Shown one piece after another: positions 7,924-16,324 of a stretch of 64,000 bases of DNA. The translations under genes and the position numbers were made by a program. This DNA comes from Streptomyces hawaiiensis (GTDB lineage Bacteria; Actinomycetota; Actinomycetes; Streptomycetales; Streptomycetaceae): contig NZ_CP021978.1 in the NCBI RefSeq assembly GCF_004803895.1, positions 3,844,001-3,908,000 of the forward strand, in the 5' to 3' direction. The notes under the pieces were generated by a model that ran no database searches, had not been told where the DNA came from, and was given only the letters and a program-made list of their open reading frames with translations. Numbering within the stretch: position 1 is the first letter of the stretch; every line of letters begins with the position of its first letter.

Positions 7924-10900
7924 TCAGGCCGCCCGCACCGGGGAGAGCAGCGCACGCACCTCGGCCGCCTCCGGCGAGCCCAGCTCCTCGTAGATCCCGG
8001 CGGCTTCCTGCCAGCAGACCTGGGCCCGGCCGGTCTGGCCGATGCCGCTGAGCGCGCGTCCGAGGACCGTGAGGACGTTGCCCCGCCGCCACTCCCCGCC
8101 GATCCCGCGAAGCACCGTGAGCGCCATCTCGGCGTTGGCCGCCGCCCGCGCCGCGCGCCGGGCGGCGAGATCCACCTCGGCCAGCCGGAACAGGCTCATG
8201 CCCTCCCAGAGGCGCTGCCTGCTGTCGCGGAACACCTCCAGCGCCTCCTGGAGCCGGTCGGCCGCGTTGCCCAGCTCCCCGCTCTGGGTGAGGGCGAGCC
8301 CGAGGGCGTAGCGGGCGTTCGCCCCGCGCATGGAGTTGCCCATGACGTCGTAGATGTCGATGCCCTCCTGGGCCAGCGCGACGGCGCTCTGGGTCCGCCC
8401 GGTCGCCAGGTGGATCCGGGAGAGGTTGCAGAGCGCGGCGGCCTCGCCCGGGCGGTCGCCCAGGGCCCGGAAGTGCTCGATGGCCCGGGAGAGGTGCTCC
8501 TCGCCGTCCGTGTGGCGGTTCTGGTACAGCGCGATGATGCCGCGCGCGTTGCGCGCCCAGCAGACGGGGAGCAGGTCGTCGGACTCCTGGGCCAGGAGGA
8601 TGGCCTGTTCGGCCTTCTGGTCGGCCTGTTCGAAACGGCCGCTCATGTGGTGGACGATGACGACCGTCGTCAGCGCCCGGGCCTCCGCCCGCCCGATGCC
8701 CCGCACCCGGGCCGCGCCGAGGAGTGCCTCGGCCGTCGCCTCGTACTCCCTGGAGTTGGCCCCCGACTCGGAGAGGTCGTGCGCGGCCCACAGCAGGTCG
8801 ATCGCCCGGGGGAGGGTCTCCGGCTGCCCCGCGGACTGCCGTACGCACGCGAGGAGGCACATGGCCTCCGCGTACAGCCAGTCCTGCGCCGCGTGCCGGT
8901 TGTCGAACCGCAGCCCCGGGTACGACGTGGGCTCCAGATGATTTACCAGCCGGTCGCCCGGCCGCTCGATGGCGTACACGCCCGCCGCGGACGCCAGATA
9001 GAAGTCCAGCAGCCGGGACAGCGCCGACCACCGTTCGCCCGGGGGCAGTTCGTCCCGTTCCGCACAGGCACGCGCGTAGAGCCGCACCAGGTCGTGGAAG
9101 CGGTAGCGGCCGGGGGCCGCCGATTCGAGGAGGGAGGTGTCCACGAGGGACTCCAGCAGGTCCTCCGTGTCCTCGACCGGCAGGTCCAGGACCGCCGCCG
9201 CGGCGGCGAGGGAGATGTCGGGGCCGTCCGCCAGGCCGAGCAGGCGGAACGCGCGGGCCTGGGCGGGTTCCAGCTGGCCGTAGCCGAGCTCGAAGGTGGC
9301 CTTGACGGCCAGGTCGCCGGCCTGGAGTTCGTCCAGGCGGCGGCGCTCGTCGGCGAGCTTCGCCGCGAGGACCGACACCGTCCAGGTGCGGCGGGCCGCC
9401 AGGCGGGAGGCCGCGATGCGGATGGCCAGCGGCAGGAAACCGCAGGCCGCCACCACGTCCAGGGCGGCCTTCCGCTCGGACGCCACCCGCTCCTCGCCCA
9501 CGATCGTCGTGAACAGCGCCAGCGCCTCGTCCGGGGACATCACGTCGAGGTCGATCAGGTGGGCCCCGGCCAGGTCCACCATCCGCATCCGGGAGGTGAC
9601 CAGCGCGGCGCAGCCGTCCGTGCCGGGCAGCAGGGGACGCACCTGGGCGGCGTCCCGGGCGTTGTCCAGCAGGACCAGCACCCGGCGGCCGGCCAGGACC
9701 GAGCGGTACAGGGCCGCCCGCTCTTCCAGGGAGTCGGGGATCGCCGAGTCGGCTGTGCCGAGGGCGCGCAGGAAGGAGCCCAGGACCGCCTCCGGCTCCG
9801 CCGCCCGGGCGCCCGCGCCCTGCAGGTCGACGTACAGCTGCCCGTCCGGGAACGCCGCGCGCGCCTGGTGGGCCACGTGCACCGCGAGGGTCGTCTTGCC
9901 GACGCCGCCGATACCGGCCAGGGCCGAGACCGCCATGACCCGGCCCTCGGCGGAGGCGAGGATGTCGCCGAGTTCGCGTACGAAGGCGGATCGGCCGGTG
10001 AAGTCCGGGACCGTCGCGGGCAGTTGTGCCGGGCGGACCGGGGCCGAGGCCGGCTCGGGCGCCGGGGAGGAGGGCTCCGCGAGCCCGGGGTCCGCCTGGA
10101 GGATCCGCTGCTGCAGCTCGCTCAGGCCGGGACGCGGGTCCACGCCGAGTTCGTCGGCGAGCAGGCGGCGGGTGTCGGCGTACACGGCCAGTGCCTCGGC
10201 CTGGCGGCCGCTGCGGTAGAGCGCCAGCATCAGCAGCTCGCGGAGCCGCTCCCGGAGCGGGTGGGCCGCGGTGAGGGCCGTGAGCTCCGAGACGGCCTCG
10301 GCATGGCAACCCTGCTCCAAATCCATGTCCAGGCATGACTCGAGGAGCTGGAGCCGCCATTCCTCCAGACGCACGCGCTGGGCCTCCGCGTAGGGGCCCG
10401 GCAGTCCGGCGAGGGTCTCCCCGTCCCACAGGGCGAGGGCGCGGCGCATGGTGGCGCGGGCGTGGCAGAGGTCGCCGGCGGAGCGGGCCTTCTCCGCCTC
10501 GGTCGCCAGGTCCTGGGCGACGGTGAGGTCCAGGGCGCCTTCGGCGAGACCGCGGACCGCGTAACCGCCGGACTCGCTGACCAGGGCAGCGGGGCCGGCG
10601 GCGCCGATGCCGCCCGACCGGCGTCCCTCGCCGCCCGGGTCCAGCACCTTGCGCAGGCGGGAGGCGTACGTCCGTACCGCCGCCAATGCCTGCGAGGGCG
10701 GTTCCTCGCCCCACAGGGCGTCGATCAGCTCCGCCGCCGTGGCCGTCCGGCCCTCGCGCAGCAGCAGGGCGGCCAGCAGGGCACGCTGCTGGGGGGACCC
10801 GGTGGCGACCGGCTCGTCACCGCGCCAGGCGCGCACGGGGCCGAGCACGCTGAAGCGCAGGGTCGCGGGCATCGCAGGCCTGTGCGCCTCGGCCGTCAGC

Positions 10901-10980
10901 GCCGACTCCGGCGATGACGGCGTGGAGTCGGGACGCCGCTGCTCCGGTACGCGCGGCACACCGTCCGGTACACCGTCCAT
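7924..10980 (-). CDS. afsR: AfsR, SARP-family regulator with NB-ARC ATPase and TPR domains
   Basis: A 1018-residue global regulator of secondary metabolism. It has a winged-helix DNA-binding domain (RFSVLGPVRAWRGDEP, from about residue 42), a bacterial transcriptional activator domain, an NB-ARC ATPase domain with P-loop GIGGVGKTTLA near residue 360, and a C-terminal TPR array. AfsR is phosphorylated by AfsK on Ser/Thr residues and activates afsS. The kinase gene is on the same strand at 18082 and an AfsS-like gene follows immediately. The ATG at 10980 has AGGGGGA 5 nt upstream. The length agrees with the S. coelicolor protein (993 residues, from memory). The N-terminus MDGVPDGVPRVPEQRRP also recalls AfsR. 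I am confident of the family and fairly confident of orthology. Confidence 0.9.
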   Translation of the reverse strand: MDGVPDGVPRVPEQRRPDSTPSSPESALTAEAHRPAMPATLRFSVLGPVRAWRGDEPVATGSPQQRALLAALLLREGRTATAAELIDALWGEEPPSQALAAVRTYASRLRKVLDPGGEGRRSGGIGAAGPAALVSESGGYAVRGLAEGALDLTVAQDLATEAEKARSAGDLCHARATMRRALALWDGETLAGLPGPYAEAQRVRLEEWRLQLLESCLDMDLEQGCHAEAVSELTALTAAHPLRERLRELLMLALYRSGRQAEALAVYADTRRLLADELGVDPRPGLSELQQRILQADPGLAEPSSPAPEPASAPVRPAQLPATVPDFTGRSAFVRELGDILASAEGRVMAVSALAGIGGVGKTTLAVHVAHQARAAFPDGQLYVDLQGAGARAAEPEAVLGSFLRALGTADSAIPDSLEERAALYRSVLAGRRVLVLLDNARDAAQVRPLLPGTDGCAALVTSRMRMVDLAGAHLIDLDVMSPDEALALFTTIVGEERVASERKAALDVVAACGFLPLAIRIAASRLAARRTWTVSVLAAKLADERRRLDELQAGDLAVKATFELGYGQLEPAQARAFRLLGLADGPDISLAAAAAVLDLPVEDTEDLLESLVDTSLLESAAPGRYRFHDLVRLYARACAERDELPPGERWSALSRLLDFYLASAAGVYAIERPGDRLVNHLEPTSYPGLRFDNRHAAQDWLYAEAMCLLACVRQSAGQPETLPRAIDLLWAAHDLSESGANSREYEATAEALLGAARVRGIGRAEARALTTVVIVHHMSGRFEQADQKAEQAILLAQESDDLLPVCWARNARGIIALYQNRHTDGEEHLSRAIEHFRALGDRPGEAAALCNLSRIHLATGRTQSAVALAQEGIDIYDVMGNSMRGANARYALGLALTQSGELGNAADRLQEALEVFRDSRQRLWEGMSLFRLAEVDLAARRAARAAANAEMALTVLRGIGGEWRRGNVLTVLGRALSGIGQTGRAQVCWQEAAGIYEELGSPEAAEVRALLSPVRAA

Positions 10981-11311
10981 GCAGTCCCCCTAGACATCCT
11001 GAGCAACCACGCCAGTTTGCCTTGTTGACGGCGGATACGTCAGCCGTGGGAGACACCGATCACAGGGCGACGCACGGGAGTCCACGAGGTCTGCACACTC
11101 TCTCCGCACGCCGGTGGCCAGGGGCCGGTCGTGAAGGGGGAGTTGGAGCGTCCGGGCACCGCGACGGAGCACCGTGGCCAGGTCGGGAGGTGACCGGGGC
11201 GCCCCGATGCTCCGGTTGAACGGCGGACACGTGGTGTCGCCGGGACGGGCCCAGGGGCACGCGGGATAGTGGGGGCCCGTAGATCGTCCTCCCAGCCCGA
11301 AGGCGGACCCC
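10981..11311. other. Divergent intergenic region between afsR and the SMP-30 gene
   Basis: 331 bp with no supported gene. It should hold the afsR and SMP-30 promoters. I found no regulon palindrome, hairpin or convincing -35/-10 pair, and the short frames here lack codon bias. Confidence 0.5.
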
Positions 11312-12238
11312 ATGCCCGGTGAGCAGCCCCAGCTGTACGAGACCCTCGACGAGCGGTTCCGGACGGGCAGGTGCCAGGCGGGGGACTCACGGCTGGAGAC
11401 TCTTTTCGAAGGGTGCCGGTGGGCCGAGGGGCCCGTGTACGTGCCCGCCGGGCGGTACCTGGTGTGGAGCGACATCCCCAACGACCGGCTGCTGCGCTGG
11501 GACGAGACCACCGGGGCCGTAGGGGTCTTCCGCTCCCCCGCCGGGTACCCGAACGGCAGCACCCTGGACGGCCAGGGCCGTCTCATCACCTGTGAGCAGG
11601 GCAACCGGCGGGTGACCCGGACCGAGCACGACGGCTCGGTCACGGTGATCGCGGAGCGGTTCCGGGGCAAGCGGCTCAACAGCCCGAACGACGCCGTCGT
11701 GAAGTCGGACGGGTCGATCTGGTTCTCCGACCCGGAGTTCGGGATCGCCACCGACTACGAGGGGCACCGCGCCGAGAGCGAGATCGGGGCCCGGAACGTC
11801 TACCGCGTCGACCCCGCGAGCGGCGAGGTGCGGGTGGTCGCCGACGGGTTCCAGGGGCCCAACGGGCTGGTCTTCTCGCCGGACGAGCGGCGGTTGTTCG
11901 TGTCCGACAGCGTCGCCAACCACATCCGTGTCTTCGACGTCCACGAGGACGGGACGGCCCTCTCCGGCGGCGAGGTCTTCGCCGCGTGCGCGCACGGCAA
12001 CTTCGACAACATCCGGTTCGACGACGAGGGCCGGCTCTGGGCCGCCGCCATGGCCGGGGGCGTGCACTGCTACGACCCCGACGGCACGCTGATCGGCCGC
12101 ATCCTGGTGCCCGGCACCGTCGCCAACGTGCGGTTCGGCGGCGCCCGGCGCAACCGCCTGTTCATCGCCGCCGACACCACCCTGTACTCCTTGATGATGT
12201 CGGTCACCGGCACCCCGGCCCTGCCGGTCAGCCGGTGA
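11312..12238 (+). CDS. SMP-30/gluconolactonase/LRE family protein
   Basis: A 308-residue six-bladed beta-propeller lactonase-like protein. Motifs: CRWAEGPVYVPAGRYLVWSDIPNDRLLRW (first-blade metal Glu in AEGP), NSPNDAVVKSDGSIWFSDPEFG (metal-ligand Asn/Asp), GPNGLVFSPDERRLFVSDS, and DNIRFDDEGRLWAA. Family members hydrolyse sugar lactones or related esters with a divalent metal. No signal peptide is seen, so it is likely cytoplasmic. It converges on and overlaps the acyl-CoA ligase gene by 11 bp. No regulon palindrome lies upstream, so membership in the regulon is uncertain. A lactone intermediate in the pathway would make sense of it. Confidence 0.88.
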   Translation: MPGEQPQLYETLDERFRTGRCQAGDSRLETLFEGCRWAEGPVYVPAGRYLVWSDIPNDRLLRWDETTGAVGVFRSPAGYPNGSTLDGQGRLITCEQGNRRVTRTEHDGSVTVIAERFRGKRLNSPNDAVVKSDGSIWFSDPEFGIATDYEGHRAESEIGARNVYRVDPASGEVRVVADGFQGPNGLVFSPDERRLFVSDSVANHIRVFDVHEDGTALSGGEVFAACAHGNFDNIRFDDEGRLWAAAMAGGVHCYDPDGTLIGRILVPGTVANVRFGGARRNRLFIAADTTLYSLMMSVTGTPALPVSR

Positions 12239-13835
12239 CCAGGTCCCGCAGGGCGCCCTTCACGACCTTCCCGCTCGCGTTGCGCGGCAGCCGCTCGACG
12301 AACCGGACGGTTCTGGGGACCTTGTAGTTCGCCATCTCCCTGCGGGACCAGGCGATCAGATCGTCGGCGGTCAGCAGGGCGCCCGGGCGTCGCACGACGT
12401 AGGCCCTGCCGACCTCCCCGAGCCGGGCGTCCGGTACGCCGATCACCGCCACGTCCGCCACGTCCGGGTGGAGGCCCAGGAGCTGCTCTATCTCGGCGGG
12501 GTAGGCGTTGAAGCCGCCGACGATGAACATGTCCTTGAGGCGGTCGGTGATGCGCAGGTTGCCCGCCGCGTCCAGGACGCCGACGTCTCCGGTGCGCAGC
12601 CACCCGTCGGGCGACAGCACCTCGGCGGTGGCCTGCTCGTCCTGGTAGTAGCCGGTCATGACGTGGAAGCCGCGCACCAGGACCTCGCCCGGCAGGCCGG
12701 GTTCCAGGGGCCGGCCCTCGGGGTCGACGACCCGTATCCGCGTGCCGGGTACGGCCCGGCCCGACGTGGCCGCGATGACCGTGGGGTCGTCGCCGCGCCG
12801 GCACATCGTGACGACGCCGCTCGCTTCGGAGAGGCCGTAGGCCGTGAGGACCGTGGCGATGCCGAGTTCGGTGCGCAGCCGCTCCACCAGACGCAGGGGC
12901 ACGACCGCCGCTCCCGTCACCACCAGGCGCAGGGCCGAGAGGTCGTGGGCGTCCCGTGCGGGGTGGTCCAGGAGGGACTGGAGGAGGGTCGGGGGGCCGG
13001 GGAGTACGGAGACCCGCTCGGCGGCGATGTTGGCCAGGACCGTGTCCACGTTGAACACCGGCTGGGGGATCATCGTCGCGCCCCGCATCAGGCAGGCGAT
13101 CACCCCGGCCTTGTAGCCGAAGGTGTGGAAGAAGGGGTTGACGATCAGGTAGCGGTCGCCCCGGGTGAGGCCCGCCAGGTCGCCCCAGATGTCGTACGCC
13201 CGCAGCGTCTGGTCGTGGGTGATGACGGCGCCCTTGGGGCGGCCCGTGGTGCCGGAGGTGAAGATGATGTCCGAGGGCCAGGTCCCCCGCACGGCCCCGG
13301 CCCTTTTCCGCACGTCGGCCGACCCCGTCCCTTCCCCGCCGGCCAGAAAATCCTTCCAGGTCAGGAAGGACGCCGGGGCGTCGTCCGAGAAGACGACCGC
13401 GTGCTTCAGGTCCGGCAGGCCGGGCAGAGGGCCGGTGCCCGGGCCGTCCCCCGCCGCCCTGCGCAGGGACGCCACGTATGACGTGCCGAGGAACGTGCCC
13501 GTCACGAACAGCAGCCGGGCGCCGCTGCGGCGCAGCACGTCCGCCGTCTCGGCGCCCTTGAAACGGGTGTTGAGCGGGACGAGTACGGCGCCCGCCGAGA
13601 CGGCGCCCAGGGCCGCGACGATCCAGTCGAGCGAGTTGGGGGCCCAGATGCCGACCCGGTCGCCCGGGTCGATGCCGGTCGCCAGGCAGGCCGCCGCCGC
13701 GCGCTCCACGCGTGCGCCCAGTTCCGCGTAGGTGACGCGGGTCCGGCCCTCGACGACCGCCTCGGCGTCCGCGTACCGCTCGGCCGCCGCCTCGACCAGG
13801 TCCGGAACGCTTTCCCATGCCGTATCCGCTCGCAC
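12228..13835 (-). CDS. AMP-forming acyl-CoA ligase (FadD3-like)
   Basis: Activates a carboxylate to its CoA thioester through an acyl-adenylate, using ATP. 535 residues of the ANL superfamily: the phosphate loop TSGTTGRPKGA, the A5 motif AYGLSEASG, WLRTGDVG, and the C-terminal Lys in LPRNASGKVVKGALRDL are all present. The overall look resembles FadD3/FadD17-type ligases of actinobacterial steroid catabolism; this is a guess from memory. The GTG start at 13835 has GGGAGG 6 nt upstream. Two palindromes in the 97-bp gap to the divergent Ltp-like gene (13933) suggest shared repression. The 3' end overlaps the SMP-30 gene on the opposite strand. Confidence 0.93.
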   Translation of the reverse strand: MRADTAWESVPDLVEAAAERYADAEAVVEGRTRVTYAELGARVERAAAACLATGIDPGDRVGIWAPNSLDWIVAALGAVSAGAVLVPLNTRFKGAETADVLRRSGARLLFVTGTFLGTSYVASLRRAAGDGPGTGPLPGLPDLKHAVVFSDDAPASFLTWKDFLAGGEGTGSADVRKRAGAVRGTWPSDIIFTSGTTGRPKGAVITHDQTLRAYDIWGDLAGLTRGDRYLIVNPFFHTFGYKAGVIACLMRGATMIPQPVFNVDTVLANIAAERVSVLPGPPTLLQSLLDHPARDAHDLSALRLVVTGAAVVPLRLVERLRTELGIATVLTAYGLSEASGVVTMCRRGDDPTVIAATSGRAVPGTRIRVVDPEGRPLEPGLPGEVLVRGFHVMTGYYQDEQATAEVLSPDGWLRTGDVGVLDAAGNLRITDRLKDMFIVGGFNAYPAEIEQLLGLHPDVADVAVIGVPDARLGEVGRAYVVRRPGALLTADDLIAWSRREMANYKVPRTVRFVERLPRNASGKVVKGALRDLVTG

Positions 13836-13859
13836 AGCACGCCTCCCGACGACGTAGGA

Positions 13860-13876
13860 GCTGACTACCCGTCAGA
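13860..13876. promoter_or_regulatory. Regulon operator palindrome, ligase side
   Basis: GCTGACT-ACC-CGTCAGA: right arm perfect, left arm with two changes. It lies 24 bp upstream of the acyl-CoA ligase GTG at 13835. It pairs with the site at 13887 in the same divergent gap. Confidence 0.72.
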
Positions 13877-13886
13877 TTATCTGTAA

Positions 13887-13903
13887 TCTGACGGCCTGTC
13901 AGC
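13887..13903. promoter_or_regulatory. Regulon operator palindrome, Ltp side
   Basis: TCTGACG-GCC-TGTCAGC. It lies 29 bp upstream of the Ltp-like ATG at 13933. The right arm of the first site and left arm of this one also form a perfect 9-bp inverted repeat, GTCAGATTA / TAATCTGAC (13871-13892), so the array is doubly symmetric. Confidence 0.75.
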
Positions 13904-13932
13904 GACCGTTCGGCCCCGGAGGTGCGCGCAGC

Positions 13933-15093
13933 ATGGCAGCAGGATCGGGAGGCCTCAAGGACGCCACCGCTCTCGTCGGCATAGGCCAGACGCCCTTCGC
14001 CAAACGGCTCCCGGAGGACGAACGCGCCCTCGCCTGCCGGGCCGTGCTCGCCGCTCTCGACGATGCCGGGATCGCGCCCGGCGAGGTCGACGCCCTCGCC
14101 TCCTACACCATGGAGGAGACGGACGAGGTGGAGCTGGCGAAGGCCTGCGGCTTCGGCGATCTCACGTTCTTCAGCAAAGTGGGTTTCGGCGGCGGGGGTT
14201 CGTGCGCCACCGTCGCCCATCTCGCCGCCGCCATCACCGCCGGGCAGGCGAGCGTCGGGGTGGCCTGGCGGTCCCGCAAGCGGGGCAGCGGGCCCCGGCC
14301 CTGGACCAACACCTCCGTCCAGCTCCCCACTCCGGCCCAGTGGACCAGGCCGTACGGGCTGCTGAGGCCCGCCGACGAGATCGCGATGCTCACCCGCCGC
14401 TACCTGCACGAATACGGCGCCACCCGGGACCACCTCTTCAACGTCGCCCTGGCCTGCCGCAACCGGGCCAACCAGAACCCCGCCGCGATCATGTACGACC
14501 GGCCCCTGACCCGCGAGATGTACATGACGTCCCGCTGGATCAGCGAGCCGCTCTGCCTCTTCGACAACTGCCTGGAGACCGACGGGGCGCTGGCGTGCGT
14601 GGTGGTCTCCGCCGAGCGCGCCCGTGACTGCCGGCGCAGGCCCGTCTACGTCCACTCCGCCGCCCAGTCGCTCCCCGCCCAGCACCACGGCATGGTCAAC
14701 TACTGGAACGACGACCCCCTCACCGGCCCCGCCTGGAGCGCCGCCCGGCACCTGTGGAAACACTCCGACCTGGCCCCCGAGGACGTCGACGTCGCCCAGA
14801 TCTACGACGCCTTCACCCCCCTGGTGCTGCTCTCCCTGGAGGGCTACGGCTTCTGCGGGCGCGGCGAGGGCGGGGCGTTCACCGAGGGCGGGGCGCTGGA
14901 GATCGGCGGGCTGCTGCCGGTGAACACCGGCGGCGGCGGGCTGTCCGAGGCCTACGTCCACGGCTTCAACCTCATCAACGAAGGGGTCAGGCAGCTGCGC
15001 GGGAGCAGTACCGCACAGGTGCCGGGCGCATCCGCCTGTCTGGTCACGGCGGGCGAAGGGGTTCCCACCTCCGCCCTGCTGCTGAGGAGTTGA
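13933..15093 (+). CDS. Thiolase-fold lipid-transfer protein (Ltp2-like, putative acyl-CoA retro-aldolase)
   Basis: A 386-residue SCP2-thiolase-like protein. The nucleophilic-cysteine position is Gly (GFGGGGS region), so classical thiolysis is unlikely. The IYDAFT motif places a Tyr at 291 and the SEAYVHG motif another at 341, 50 residues apart. As I recall, the Ltp2 aldolase of Thermomonospora curvata uses Tyr294 and Tyr344 with the same spacing. Ltp2 works with a DUF35 partner to cleave a beta-hydroxyacyl-CoA by retro-aldol reaction. Here the DUF35 gene starts 10 bp downstream, and a crotonase follows. Candidate role: last carbon-carbon cleavage of a side chain. An operator lies 29 bp upstream. 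Confidence 0.88.
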   Translation: MAAGSGGLKDATALVGIGQTPFAKRLPEDERALACRAVLAALDDAGIAPGEVDALASYTMEETDEVELAKACGFGDLTFFSKVGFGGGGSCATVAHLAAAITAGQASVGVAWRSRKRGSGPRPWTNTSVQLPTPAQWTRPYGLLRPADEIAMLTRRYLHEYGATRDHLFNVALACRNRANQNPAAIMYDRPLTREMYMTSRWISEPLCLFDNCLETDGALACVVVSAERARDCRRRPVYVHSAAQSLPAQHHGMVNYWNDDPLTGPAWSAARHLWKHSDLAPEDVDVAQIYDAFTPLVLLSLEGYGFCGRGEGGAFTEGGALEIGGLLPVNTGGGGLSEAYVHGFNLINEGVRQLRGSSTAQVPGASACLVTAGEGVPTSALLLRS

Positions 15094-15103
15094 GGAGCCA
15101 CCC

Positions 15104-15517
15104 ATGCTGCGTCCCGTCACCGATGCCGACGGCGCCCCCTTCTGGGAGTACGCCGCACAGGGCGAACTCCGCGTCCAGGCCTGCGCCGGCTGCGACGAGT
15201 TCCGCTTCCCGCCCCGGCCCTGCTGCCCGCACTGCCAGTCCTTCGAGAGCGAGTGGCGGCCGGTGTCCGGCCGGGGCCGGGTCTGGTCGTACGTCGTCGC
15301 CCATCCGCCGCTGCTGCCCGACTACGCCGCGCAGGCGCCGTACAACGTGGTCGTCGTCGAGCTGGACGAAGCACCTCGCATCCGGCTGGTGGGCAACCTG
15401 GTCACCGGGGCCGGGCAGCCCCTCGGCGCCTTCCCGCCGGAGAGCATCCGCATCGGGGCCCGGGTGCGGGCCGTCTTCCACGACGGCCTTCCCCAGTGGG
15501 TTCCGGAGCGGTCATGA
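15104..15517 (+). CDS. DUF35 zinc-ribbon/OB-fold protein, partner of the Ltp-like protein
   Basis: A 137-residue protein with an N-terminal rubredoxin-like zinc ribbon (Cys27, Cys30, Cys41, Cys44; CxxC-x10-CxxC) and a C-terminal OB fold. In steroid catabolism the DUF35 domain of ChsH2 binds Ltp2 and completes the aldolase. Adjacent location, 10 bp after the Ltp-like stop with GAGGAG before the ATG, supports such a complex. Here DUF35 is a stand-alone protein and is not fused to a MaoC hydratase domain. Its stop overlaps the downstream crotonase start as ATGA, so the three genes are one operon. Confidence 0.92.
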   Translation: MLRPVTDADGAPFWEYAAQGELRVQACAGCDEFRFPPRPCCPHCQSFESEWRPVSGRGRVWSYVVAHPPLLPDYAAQAPYNVVVVELDEAPRIRLVGNLVTGAGQPLGAFPPESIRIGARVRAVFHDGLPQWVPERS

Positions 15518-16290
15518 GCAGCGTCCTCGTGCGGACCGACCGGGACAGCGGGGTCGCCGTCGTGACACTGAACCGGCCCGACCGGCTCAACGCCGTCGAC
15601 CTCGCCATGGCCGACGAACTGGCCTCCATCTGGGGCGAATTGCGGTTCGACGACTCGGTGCGGGCCATCGTCCTCACCGGGGCCGGCGAGCGTGCCTTCT
15701 GCACCGGCATCGACCGGGACGCCGTCGTGCCGCAGCCGAACTCGCCGTACGCGCAGGACGATCCGCTGCTCGGCATCGGGCCGAAGGCGAACGACCTGTG
15801 GAAACCGGTCGTGGCCGCCGTGCACGGCATGGCCTGCGGAGGGGCCTTCTATCTGCTCGGCGAGGCGGAGTTCGTCGTCGCGGACACCACCGCCTCCTTC
15901 TTCGACCCGCACACCACCTACGGCATGGTCAGCGCCTACGAGACCGTCCTGATGGCGCAGCGCATGCCGTACGGGGAGGTCGCGCGGATGGCGTTGATGG
16001 GCACGGCGGAGCGGATCTCGGCGCACCGCGCCTACCAGGTCGGGCTGGTGTCGGAACTCGTGGCGGACGGTGAGGCGTCGGAGGCGGCGATCGCGTGCGC
16101 CGCCCTCCTCGCCGGGTATCCGACCGAGGCCGTGCAGGGGACCGTGCGGGCGCTGTGGGCCGCGAGCGAGGCGGGGCGGGCACAGGGGTTCGCGCAGGCG
16201 CCTCATCTCATCGCACTCGGGAACGCGACGGGCGAGCGGCAGACCCGGCTGTTCACGGGCCGGTCGCGGGAGTACCGATTGCGCGAGTAA
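15514..16290 (+). CDS. Enoyl-CoA hydratase/isomerase (crotonase) family protein
   Basis: A 258-residue crotonase-fold protein. It has VTLNRPDRLNAVD, the oxyanion region GERAFCTGIDRD, and HGMACGGAFYLLGEAEF. The usual PEGG catalytic-Glu region reads FFDPHTTYGMVSA, so the second general-acid Glu is not conserved. The enzyme may be an isomerase, hydrolase or lyase of the superfamily rather than a hydratase. The ATG overlaps the DUF35 stop as ATGA, placing it in the Ltp-DUF35 operon. It could supply the beta-hydroxyacyl-CoA for retro-aldol cleavage or process its product. Confidence 0.88.
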   Translation: MSSVLVRTDRDSGVAVVTLNRPDRLNAVDLAMADELASIWGELRFDDSVRAIVLTGAGERAFCTGIDRDAVVPQPNSPYAQDDPLLGIGPKANDLWKPVVAAVHGMACGGAFYLLGEAEFVVADTTASFFDPHTTYGMVSAYETVLMAQRMPYGEVARMALMGTAERISAHRAYQVGLVSELVADGEASEAAIACAALLAGYPTEAVQGTVRALWAASEAGRAQGFAQAPHLIALGNATGERQTRLFTGRSREYRLRE

Positions 16291-16324
16291 AAGTCGTTTA
16301 CCCATACATGCGTATGCTCGGGGG

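Noticed and set aside
12070..15120. 1016-codon minus-strand frame across the divergent promoter and Ltp gene
   Set aside because: It crosses two real genes, both operators and a promoter region in the wrong frame. It is a GC-driven shadow.
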